Below are positions 11,952-22,000 of a stretch of DNA of 64,000 bases, piece by piece. The translations under genes and the position numbers were made by a program. Numbering within the stretch: the first letter of the stretch is position 1; the number at the start of each line of letters is the position of its first letter. The DNA is from Cyanophora paradoxa (taxonomy: Eukaryota > Glaucocystophyceae > Cyanophorales > Cyanophoraceae), in contig QPMI01000103.1 of NCBI GenBank assembly GCA_004431415.1, positions 247,986-311,985 on the forward strand, in the 5' to 3' direction. Below the pieces are notes generated by a model. That model saw only the letters and a program-made list of their open reading frames with translations. It ran no database searches and was not told where the DNA came from.

Positions 11952-12943
11952 TGGTGCGGCGGCTGGTCGGGGGATCAGCGGGCTGCCATGAAATGAAACG
12001 GAGAGTTGCTGAGCTGTGGAAGCGCCCGCGGCCGCGCCGCTAGCACCCCCCGGCTAACGCCAAATGCAGATGCGGCGCTAGTTAAGCAGGTGATCGCTGC
12101 GCGCGGCGACTCGTAATGCTAGTGCTGCTGGTGACGGGTGTATCAGAGAGATGATGAAGCTGGCCCAAACTTTTGGAGGGTCACCGCTTTGGACAAGCTC
12201 GGTGGTGTGTACCCCCCGTGAGTTCGCAATCCTAGCTGCGCATGTATGTGCATGCCTTGCATGTTGAGGTTGGTACCCGGTGAGCTTGAAGCTTGCATGC
12301 GTAAGCCATGGCCAGAGGCGTAGCGCCCGCGGTTGTAGATGTGCATGCGCAAGCGCATGCAGGCGCCATGATCATGACGTCGACGGCGCCGGGCGCCGGC
12401 CGCGGCCGCGGCCGACGTCGACTGTACATGCATGTGCCGACGGCTTAAAGCTTGCCAAGCTGCATGTTGAGCGCCGCGGCCGGCCGGTGAGCTTGCCGGC
12501 CGGCGCCGGCGCCGCCCGCCGCATGCGCATCGATATCGGTATATATGAGTTCGCGCTACAGCTGCAGCTGGCCCAAAGATGTACACCAATTGCAAATTGT
12601 CACCAACATTAATACACTGGTACTGGCGGCGTCTGGCGCTGCAGCTGCATGCTGGCACAGATCGCAGGATTTGCAGCATGCGCATGATCAATGATTAGCG
12701 GACTTGGCTACAATTACTTAATGCAATGTTACTAGCCTATGTACACTAGAAATCTAGATCTTCAGAACCTACAAAATCCTCCACTGGGCCAACAAGCGCT
12801 TCGGTAGGAGGAAGCAGACGAAGGGAAAGTACTATGCGAGCGATCATGCGAACGCGATTGGGCATGGAAGGCAGTTCGGCGGTTCACGGCCGGGGAGGAG
12901 GAGGAGCCGCCCCAGGAGGGGGGCGGTGCGGCCCCTCTCATGA
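11952..12943. other. Intergenic region tiled with palindromes; includes upstream region of the bestrophin gene
   Basis: No credible gene is present. From about 12290 to 12545 the DNA is almost a continuous chain of self-complementary words: AAGCTT, GCATGC, CCATGG, GGCGCC, CATGATCATG, GACGTC, GCCGGC, GCGGCCGC and ATCGATAT. The bestrophin promoter should lie in the first few hundred bases, but no TATA element is obvious. Confidence 0.55.
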
Positions 12944-15380
12944 TCAGTACCCGTAGCCGTACGTGCCGCGGAGGGTGCGGCCGGCGGCGTAGCCGCTGGC
13001 GCCGGAGAGGGACGAGTGCCCGCCGCTGGCGCCGCGGGCGGAGCGGGGGCCGTACCCCCCGTACTCGGAGCGGAAGTTGTCCGACTTGGTGTCCCAGTCG
13101 CGCTCGTCGGGCGAGCGACGCGAGACCGAGTCCCAGTTGTCGGCCGCCCCGGGGCCCGGGCCCCCCGCCGGCATCGCCGGGATCAGCGGCTGCCGGCCGG
13201 GGCGGCGGAATCAGGCGGCCGGCGGCGCAGAGAGGGGCGCGGGAGGAAGGAAGGGGCGCAGGGGGCCGGGGCGCACGACGACGTTGGGCTGGCCCTGGTG
13301 GCGCGCCAGGTGGGAGCGCATGTGCTCGAACTTCGCCTCCACGCCCTTCTCGCCCCGCGGCCGGTGCTTCAGCGGGCCCTGCACGTGCACCCGCCCCGCC
13401 CCGCGCGCCCGGTCGGCCCCCGGCGGCGAGCGAGCGGGTGGCGAGCTCGAGGGCGGGGGAGCGCTAGCGCTGGACCTTGAAGTACTTCTTGAAGTTGTAC
13501 CCCGTCGCGTGCCGCTCCTTCTCCCCGGGGTGCGAGTACTCTGGAGGCGGGCCCCGGGTGAGGGGGAGGGGCGGGGAGGGCGCCGGGGCGGGCCGGCGGG
13601 GCGCACCGAGCATCCAGGAGCGGCTGACGGGGTCGGCGACGAGCTTGACGAGCGAGCAGAAGCCCGGCAGCGTCGTCACCTTGGCCTGCGGGGCGCCGTT
13701 GGACCACGAGGCCGCGGCGGGGCGGGGCGGGGCGGGGCGGGCCGCACGTCAGGCGCCCCGCAGAGCGTCTTCAGCATGATCTCCGCGTTCGCTCGATCTG
13801 CGTACCCCGGCCCGCGCTCGGGGGGCGCGCGATCCGCGCAGGGGGGTGCGCGATCCGCGCAGGGGGGTGCGCGATCCGCGCAGGGGGGTACGGGGCCGCA
13901 CGCGTCACAACGAAGACGTTCATACCCTTCTTCGCGCACAGCTCCGTGGCGATGTACCTGTACCCCGCACCCCGTGAGCGATCGCGGGGCGGGGCACGGC
14001 GACGGGACGCGGGTCCGGCGCACTGGGCGACGTTGCGGGAGCGCTCCTGGAGGCCGACGGGCGCCTCGGGGTACTTGGGCACGGCGACGGGGCCCTGCGG
14101 CGCGGGGCGAACGCTCGCTCGGAATGCGGGCCGGCGGGGCGACGCGGGGGCCGGGGGCGGCGGCTCGCCTCGGTCTTGAGGCCCGGGAAGTTGAACTCGA
14201 GCATCTTGGAGGGGAGCGAGTTGTACCTGCGCGGGCGGGCCGGACGCTGTGAGGCCGCTGGCCTCAGGGGCGCCCCGGCCCCGCGTTGCCCCGGAGCGCA
14301 CTCGAGGTCCGGCGTGGCGTTGAACCTGCGCGGGGCCGGCCTCAGCGCCCAGCGCGGGGCGAAGCGGCGAGCATGCGGGGGCGACGGCGGCGCGCTCACT
14401 CCTTGTGCTTGCCGGTGATCTGGGGGCACAGCTCCGTCATCACCCGGATGGGCGCGTGGATCCACCGGTTCGCCACGCCTGCCCGCCCCGGCCCCCCGCG
14501 CGTGAGCCACGGCCGGTGGTCTGGTCGTGAAGGACGGGGGCGCGGTCCGCGCCGAGCCGCACCGGCCGTCTGCAGCCTGCGCGTTCCGAGCGGGTCAGCG
14601 GCGGAGGAGGCGCCGCGCGGCGCGGCGGGGGCCCGCGCACGTGCGCCAGAAGGGGCTCGAAAGGATGAGGTCGATCTGGCCGCTCGCGCCCGCCTTGGAC
14701 ACTGCGCGGGGCCGGCTCGAGGGGCCGGGGCGGGGCGCGGGCGCGGCGGGGGCGGACCTCGCCGCGCCATCCGCCTGCCGAGCTCTTGCGCGTGGCGCAT
14801 CCCGTCGCTGCGGCGGCCGGTCGGCGGCGGCGCGCGGCTGCCGCAGGGCGGCGGCGCACTGGGAGAGCGGCGGGTCGTAGGGGAAGTCCTGCAGCGGCGC
14901 CCGGTTATTGGCGGGCGGGCCGGGCGCGCGGCGGTCATTGCCGGCCGGGCGTGCGCACGGCATCTTCTTGCCACACGCTTTGTAGGCCCGGGCGCCAGTG
15001 TCAACGTTTTCTGGGTGAGGAGGACAAACGGAGCTCACCTATTGATCTGCGAGCATGGACGCGTTAGCTAACGGCGCCGAACGCGAGGCGGCGGGCCGGG
15101 TCCGAAAAGTTGCTGGTGGCAGCTAACGCTGGGGGAGCGCGCTCGGTAGCGGCCCGCGGGTCGGGTCCGAAAAGTTGCAACTGGCAGCTAACGCTCGGGG
15201 CCCCGGGAGGCGGGGATCCGAAAAACGCACCCAGTCCTCTCGTTCGCCGTGACGGCATATGTACAGAGCTGCGCGCGCGCCGAGCGTTAGCTTGCAGAAA
15301 TCGAGATGGCAGCCCGCGCGGCCGCGGCGGCGATTGCGATGTTTTACGGCCGAAATTGATCGGCCCGCACCTCCGGTCAT
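12944..15380 (-). CDS. Histidine phosphatase superfamily protein (phosphoglycerate-mutase-like fold)
   Basis: I place the start at ATG 15380 (MTG), spliced to ALYICRHGERED near 15232-15270. That is the catalytic RHG motif at the very N-terminus, as usual for the family. Later exons give DFPYDPPLS, then DGMRHAQELGRRMA and IDLILSSPFWRT, matching the DPPLxxxG...QAxxLG...SSPxxRT pattern. These are followed by RWIHAPIRVMTELCPQITG, YPEAPVGLQERSRN and VFVVTHRANAEIMLKTLCGA. The last supplies the second catalytic His, whose codon is split by an intron. A C-terminal extension rich in Gly, Ser and Tyr ends GTYGYGY at 12944. The 3' junction of the intron after RHGERED has no AG in the expected place. The substrate (phosphoprotein, sugar phosphate or other) cannot be told. 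The gene is divergent from the GT92 gene. Confidence 0.75.
13827..13889. repeat. Three tandem 21-nt repeats inside an intron
   Basis: Three consecutive 21-nt units, each GCGCGATCCGCGC followed by a G-run and T, lie in the intron that splits the catalytic His codon of the histidine phosphatase gene. Because 21 is a multiple of three, the repeats keep a reading frame open through the intron. Confidence 0.9.
15093..15195. repeat. Two 38-nt direct repeats, 65-nt period, intronic
   Basis: Near-identical 38-nt blocks at 15093-15130 and 15158-15195 share GGGTCCGAAAAGTTGC and GGCAGCTAACGCT. A shorter related piece (GATCCGAAAAACGC) lies at 15215-15229, and CTAACGCTCGG-like words recur in the neighbouring intron. 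They sit in the intron after the RHG exon of the phosphatase gene. Confidence 0.85.
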
Positions 15381-15633
15381 CGATCCGCGCAAAGTTGCCA
15401 CCGGACCAGGCCCTTTTCGCTCTTTCTGGCGACCTTGTACCCGTCTATTGCAACTTCTTGAAATCTTCACTTCTTTCCCTCTGTCAGCCTGCCACAGCCT
15501 GGCGCAGTCATTCAGGTGCAGGTAAACTATCGGGATGCGTCCGCCAGCGAGCGCGAGCAAGGTCGGCGGGGGCTAGCCAGCCTGAGCGAAGACGCGTTGA
15601 AAGTTCCTCTCCGGGCGGGCCGCGTGGCTGCGG
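15381..15633. promoter_or_regulatory. Divergent promoter region, histidine phosphatase / GT92
   Basis: About 250 bp separate the proposed ATG codons of two genes transcribed away from each other. The interval contains a pyrimidine-rich stretch (TTCTTTCCCTCTGTC near 15470) and no clear TATA box. Shared or overlapping core promoters are inferred from spacing only. Confidence 0.4.
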
Positions 15634-17503
15634 ATGGCGAGCGCGGCATCGCACCAGCGGCGCGCCGCGCACCAGCCTCCGCATTCCTTCGAGCTCGAGA
15701 TCAAGTTCGACGAACCGCACAAGGCGATTGCGGCCGCGAATGTGGCGACAAGGCGAATGCCGTTGCCGGCGGGCAGGCTCCCGTGGCTGAGCTGCAGCTG
15801 GCGCTGCATCTCGGCGCTCTGCCTTGCCGCGCTCGTCTGCTGGTCTGCATGTGGGCTCATCTTCGTCTTCAATTTCGTCAAAATCCCTTCGCTGCCGTCG
15901 TATTTCCAGCCGGCGTGGGGTGGCGAGCCGCTGCCGGCGCGCGGGGGCGGGGCGGGGGCGGGCGGCGCCTTCGAGTCGTACCTGACGGTGTGCACGCTGG
16001 TGAAGGACGAGGAGCGGTACCTGCGCGAGTGGGTCCTCTTCCACCGCCTCGTCGGCGTCACCCGCTTCGACGTCTACGACGACGGGTCCGCCCGCGCGCG
16101 CGCTCTCTCTCTCTCGAGCTCCCCGCCCCCTGCGCCGGCGCCGGCGCCGGCCCCGAGCGGGGCGGCAGGTCGACGGACGGGACGGCGGAGCTGCTGCGGC
16201 GGCTGGGCGCGGGGGATGGCGACGTGCACCGGATCCCGTGGCCGCCGGCCGCCGGCGAGGACGCCGAGGCCGGCACCACGTTCCACTCCCAGGCGCGCCG
16301 GCCCCGCGGCCCGCGCGGCGCGCGGCTCGAGCGGGGCGCGCAGGCGGAGGCGGACGAGTTCCGGCGCCGGGTGGCCTGGTGCCGCCGCCGGGACCTCAAA
16401 GAGCACATACAGGGCGCCTGCCAGGCCCGCCCCCGCCCCCGCCCCGCCCCCGCCCCCGCCCCGGCCCCTCGCCCGCTGCCGCCGACGGTCGCTGGGGCGC
16501 AGCTGGCGGCGTTCAGCCACTGCATCGCACGGCACCGGAACCGCTCCCGCTGGGTCGCCGTCTTCGACGGCGCGCCCCCGCCGCCCCCCTCGCCCGCCCC
16601 CCTCGCCCGCCCCCCGCGCCCGCCCCCGCGCCCCCGGGCGAGCGGCGCGCGCGCAGTGGACGAGTTCGTCTTCCCGGCGCCGGCGCCGCCGGGGCGGCCC
16701 CTCCGCACCTTCCGCGACGTGCGCCGGGCCCCCGCGCGGCGCCGGCGCCGCGAATTCGAACCAAGGCGAGGGCGGGGGCGGGCGGGGGGCAGGCGCTGGA
16801 GCCTCGGGGGGGCGAGGCGCCGGACGGGATGGCGATCGAGGGCCTCGTCTTCGGGGCCTCGGGCCGCCAGGAGGCCCGCCCACGCCTCCCGCCCACGCCC
16901 CCGCCCCGCCCCGGCCCGGCCCACGCTGAGGCCCGGCCCGCGCAGCCGCCCCCGCTGGGGACGCTTACCCTCGAGGCGTACCAGCGCCGCGCCCCGGCGA
17001 CCTACGGCCGCGAGGTGGGGCACGCGCTGCCGCCGCCCCTGTGCCGCCCCGCGCCCCGCCCGACGCCGGCGCGGGGCGGCGCAGGGGCTGCTGGGGCGGT
17101 TCCTGGACCCGCCGGCCAAGTCGATCGCCGACCCGCGGGCGGTGGCGCGGGCCGAGGTGCACCGGCACGCGTACCTCCCCGCCGCCCGCTCCTACCGCGT
17201 CGCCGCCGAGGGCGGGCCCATCCGCTACTTCCACTTCCAGGCCCGCCCGCCCGCCCGCTCCCCCGCCCCGCCCCGCCCCGCCCTCCGGTCCGACGCGGCC
17301 GGCAGTACAAGTCGGTGGCGGAGGCGCGGGCGAAGGCGGCGGCGAACGGGAACCCGCACGTTCTCCTCACGGCGGAGAAGGACGCGGCGCTCTCGGCCGT
17401 CCCCGACGCCACTGCCGCCGTCTTCCTGCCCCTCCTCCGCGCCCGCCTCGCCCAGCCCCTGCCCCCGGACCCGGGGCCCCCGCCCCCCGAGGCTAAGGGC
17501 TAG
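15634..17503 (+). CDS. Glycosyltransferase family 92 (DUF23-type), type II membrane protein
   Basis: GT92 enzymes transfer galactose or related sugars to glycans in the Golgi. From ATG 15634 there is a short cytosolic segment, then a hydrophobic anchor (ISALCLAALVCWSACGLIFV, about residues 58-80) and a lumenal domain. The domain opens YLTVCTLVKDEERYLREWVL, then FHRLVGVTRFDVYDDG, the GT92/GT2 nucleotide-sugar strand. It continues STDGTAELLRRLG, AEADEFRRRVAWCRRRDLK, and AQLAAFSHCIARHRNRSRW followed by VAVFDVDEFVFP, the DxD-type metal site. The C-terminal part has KSIADPRAVARAEVHRHAYL and a stop at 17503. The codon inside DVDEF is split by an intron at 16570-16656 that begins GC. The intron starting at 16293 is also GC-type. 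Family confidence is high; donor and acceptor sugars are unknown. Confidence 0.85.
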
Positions 17504-18612
17504 GCCTCCTTAAACCTCGCTCTCTCTTCCTCCCTCCCGGAGCGAGCCGAGCCGCGAGGCCGGCTCCTGCGCCGCCCGCTGCGCGCCTGAGAGCCATCTG
17601 AGACCCCTCCCCCTCCCCTCGTACCCTTCTCGTACCCCGCCGCGCCCCCGTGCCTGCGCCGCCCTGCCGGTACCCCCCTCTTCCTCGTCATCCCCTTGCC
17701 CTCCTCTCCTCCCTGCCCTCTCCATTTTCTCTACCCTGCCCGGCAGCCCTCCGCCCGGCCCCCTCGCCCTTCGAGTTGGAACTGCTGCGCCCGGCCCGCG
17801 CACTCCTGTGGCGTGGCGTTGACTGGACGTCGAATGCACAAGCCTGTAAAATGCACAAGCCTGTAAAATGCGCACGGCTGTAAAATGCACAAGCCTGTAA
17901 AATGCACAAGCCTGTAAAATGCGCATGGCTGTAAAATGCATATATATATGGCTGCGACTGGTACGTAAACGATGACACGGAATTGAAAGAATGTGCTGTG
18001 CGTGTCTGCAAAAATACGCCGGCGGCGAGCACTGTGCTGTACGTATTCATGCAAAAAAACGATGACTGATTTTCAGGACTACTGGCCATGGGCTAGTCTA
18101 GTGGGCCATTTCAATGCAACTCGGAGAGGGCCGCGGAAACTTGAAAACCTAACCCCGTAGCTATCTATTGTAACAGTACCAGAAGCCGGCAGGGGCGGCC
18201 ACCGCCACCGCACAATTGCAAGAAAACCAAATCCGATCCAGTCTCTCACGTGCACACAGCCCACCAAGAAAACTCACATTGGCAATCGCCATCAATAAAG
18301 CCACCTCGAGCTCCAAAAACGGTTATATATACGTAATTATATAAAATGAACTTCGCGATCGCTTCTACAGATGTTCCTATGAGAGAAAACGACTAGCTTG
18401 CATTAAATTTGTCTACGGCATATAAAATAATCTATACAGCTTCGCCCGCCGCCTTTCAAAGCCTGTACATGTGGCGGCGATCCCCCTCTGATACAACGGC
18501 AAGTCCCGAGTGGTGAAGTGAACCCAGCCGCCGCCGAGTGATGAACCCAGCCGCCGCCGGGCCGGGGGAGATCCAGATGGCCATGGGGAGGGGCCGGGGG
18601 CCGGGCGGGCGC
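17504..18612. other. Convergent intergenic region with a tandem repeat
   Basis: This lies between the 3' ends of the GT92 (+) and ammonium transporter (-) genes. The first 300 bp are pyrimidine-rich on the plus strand and open in several frames by composition alone. The repeat at 17833-17940 follows, then balanced DNA with short palindromes. No gene was recognised. Confidence 0.55.
17833..17940 (+). repeat. 17-nt tandem repeat, about 6.4 copies, with A-A-B higher order
   Basis: The unit AATGCACAAGCCTGTAA is repeated head to tail. Every third unit is a variant (GCGCACGGCTG or GCGCATGGCTG), so a 51-nt AAB block occurs twice. It lies in the convergent intergenic space and could mark a 3' processing or termination zone. 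Confidence 0.9.
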
Positions 18613-19059
18613 TCAGTCGCCCTTGAGGGTGGCGGGGGTGGCGGGGTAGGAGGCGGGGTAGCCGAGGGCGGGGCGCTCCCCGGGGGCCCCCGCGGGGCCC
18701 TGCACGAGGGCGGCCCCCGCGGCGGCCTGCTGGGGGCCCGGGCCCGAGGCGGCCAGGGCGAGGGCCTCCTGGTCGGCCTGCGGGAGGGCCCCGCCGCCAC
18801 GAACTGCACCTGCACGTCGTGCACCCTGCAGAGGCCGTGAGAGGGGCCGGGGAGAGGCCTGGGGGGGGACAGGGTCGACGCACGAGAACTTGCCGCGGAG
18901 GGAGCCGCCCTCGGCGGCGGCGGCGGCGGCGGCGCGGCGGAGGGAGCCGCCGACGACGGAGGCGAGCGCGGCGCCGTTGCGAAGCGAGCCGCCCAGCACC
19001 GCCGCGCTCGGCTGCCGGCCCCGGCCCCTCAAACCCCGTGCAGCGTCGACGTCGAGGGC

Positions 19060-19097
<38 letters not shown>

Positions 19098-22000
19098 GGG
19101 CGCACGGCGTCGGAGACGAACTCCTTGAGGGACATGCGGGTGGAGCCCTCCTTGGGGGCCGACACGGCCCCGCTCGTCCACCCCGTCGATCAGGTACGCG
19201 ATCTGAGGCCGCGTCACCGCGTCGGCGGCGGCTGGCCCGGGACGCGGGCGGGGCGGGGCGGGGAGGGGCCGGGGCGGGCGGGCCTCGCCGTGGGTGATGG
19301 AGTCGACCCCCTCGATCTCCTTGGTGGGGTCCACCCGCAGCCCGATCGTCTTCTTGATCGCCAGCAGCGTCACCTGCCGCCCGGCCCGGCCCGGCCCGGC
19401 CGCGCCCTCAAGATCAGCGGGGCCCGCGCGCGGCGGTGCGCATGCTCGACGGGAGGAGACAGCGAATTCGAAGGCGGCGGGGCGGGGCGCACGACGGCGA
19501 TGGAGATGGAGAGAGCGGCGACGACGAGGACGGCGAGCAGCTGCACCCCGAGGAGCCGCCCGTTCCCTGCCCGCCCCGCGCCACACCCCGCCTCAGGCCT
19601 CGGGCTCCGGGGGAAGCGATGGAGGGGGCGGCCGCGGGTGGGGACCGTAGAAAGCGCCGTCGGGGCCCAGCGGGTTCACTTTCTTCGTCGCGAAGAGGCC
19701 TGCGGGACACGGCCTCGGCGTCAGGCGCAGCGGCGAGGGCGGCGGCGGGGGCGGGGGCGGGCGCGTGCCGGTGCAGAGGGGCCCGACGACGCCGCCGACG
19801 CCGTGGCAGGAGAAGACGTCGAGGGTGTCGTCGATGAGGGTCAGCCGCTGCCGCAGCTTGATCGCGTAGAACGAGCACGCCGCCCCGATCTGCCCCGCCC
19901 CGCCCCGCCCAAGCGCTCAATCCCGAGAGGACCGGAGCCGGAGACGGTCGACTGGAGCTGGCATGGAGTGCTGCTCGCGATCGCGATCGGGGCGATTGCG
20001 GGCGCACGATGCCGATGAGGAAGGCGGCCCAGAGCTCGACGAAGCCCGAGTTGGGGGTCGAGACGATGAGGCCGACGACCTGCCGCGCCCCGGCGACCCC
20101 GGCTGAGCTGCGAGGGGCGGGGGAGAGGATCCGGAGTGTGTGGGAGGGCGGGGCGGGGAGGGCGCGCCATGCCGACGGAGGCCTGGGAGGCGGAGATCTT
20201 GCGGTCGTGGAGGTACTCGAGGGCCATCCACGTCGCCAGGCCCGTCGCCGCCGAGAGCTGCGTGTTCGCCACCGCCACCGCCGCCACGTCTGCCCGGCGC
20301 GGCGATCGCGAGGCCCAGCGTCGACGTCAGCGCGCGGGCTCTGAGGCCGCTCGGGTTTATTGGGCTCGCCGGGCACGGGCGGGCACCGTCGGAGAGGTAG
20401 CCGTTGCCGCCGTTGAAGCCGAACCAGCCGAACCAGAGGAGGCAGGCGCCGAGGACGATGAGGGAGACGTTGTGCGGCACCAGCGGCTTTTCGAACGCCT
20501 TGCGCCTGCACGCGCGCGCCCCCCCGCCGCCCCTCAAACCCTGAAACGAGACTGAAATTCTTCGAATTCGCCGCGGTGCGGCCCGCATTGAAGTGCCCCG
20601 CACCGCCCGATGATGACGGCGGAGGCAAGGGCAGCCATGCCGGCCTGCGCGGCCCGGCGGGAATCAAATATTAATTCCAGTGAAATTCGGAGGGGGCGGG
20701 GCGGGCGGGGCGTACGGTGAGGTGGACGACGAGGCCGCCGCCGAAGTCGACGACGCCGAGCTCACGGAGCCAGCCCTTCCAGGCGCACACCACCGAGGGG
20801 CCCTCCTTGGCGTATGCCACCCTGCACCCCGCCGCCGCCCACACCCAGTGCGCCACGATGTCTGCCCGCACCCGCCGTCGACGTCACTCGCCGGCGGCGA
20901 GCTGCGCGCTAGGAGCGGGCGGGGGCGCGGGGCTCGCCGTAGCAGAAGGTGCTCCAGAGAATGATGAAGGCGAGGTAGGCTGCGGGTGGATGGGGCGCGC
21001 GGTCAGGGGGCGCAGCGCAGGGCGGCCGGGCCGCGGGCAATCGCGGGGGCGGATCCCCGGACCGCGGAAGGACATGCGACCGACGACGGCGCCGGAAATG
21101 AGCGCCGGTGTGATGATCGCTGCGCGGCGCGACGGTCAACGTTGCGACTCGAAAAATGCACCGCAATCCCAGTGAACGATTTTGCACCGAACATCATCTG
21201 ATAGGTCATGAAGAGCGCGTGGGGGATCTGGGGGGGCGGTTAGCTGCAGCTGCAGCAGCAGGCCTGGGCCGCGGTCCCATGGCCAGCGGCCCGGCCCGGC
21301 GGGGCGGCACAGCGCGGGGCGGGGTGCTGGGCGGACGTTCTCTGCGTACTGCGGGCAGCAAAAAGAGTGAGGGCATCAACGAGAGCGGACCGGAGGGGCC
21401 GGTGCGGGGCGGGCGCACGTCGGGGTTGGACTCGCCGCCGACGTCCTTCAGGCCGCCCCAGCGCAGGTCCCCGTAGATGCGCGAGCCCCCGTCCGGCGCG
21501 TACGTCACGCTGTACCCGAACAGGAACCACTGGATCGTGATCGCCTGCGCCGGGAGGAGGGGAGGAGGGGCGGGGGGGGGGGGGGAGGGGGAGGGGGGGG
21601 GGGCGTTGTTCTGATTATTTAATGTCCTGCGATATCCAGCACGCGCACGCAGCGACCGCGAAGCTGGACGCGCACCGGGATCGCCACCACAGACATCCTG
21701 CGCGCGCGAGGGACCCGCAGATGTGATTAGAATTTGTATTATATAATCACGACGTCGACTCGGCGAGCTCGAGCTCGAGCTCGAGGCGCCCGCCCGCGGC
21801 AAATGGACGGGCGGGTCGCGATCGGCCGGGGCCGGTTGGGGCTCACATGAGCGTGTTGATGCTGTTGATGCTGTTCACGAAGCCTGGGAGCGGCCGCGCG
21901 CGTCACGCGGGGAGCGGCTTGAATGCGGGGGGCATGGGCGCGTGTACCCCCGTAGAAGAAGGCGAGGGCCTTCGAGTTCGAGGGGCGGGGCGGGGGCGGC

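Noticed and set aside
13780-14300. Short-chain dehydrogenase reading of YIATELCAKKGMNVFVVT
   Set aside because: The exon order RHGER, DPPLS, SSPFWRT and VVTHRAN fits a histidine phosphatase, and no Gly-rich Rossmann motif or YxxxK was found.
15573-16061. Minus-strand ORF antisense to the GT92 first exon
   Set aside because: It mirrors a clear glycosyltransferase exon; the GC-rich codon pattern opens the complementary frame.
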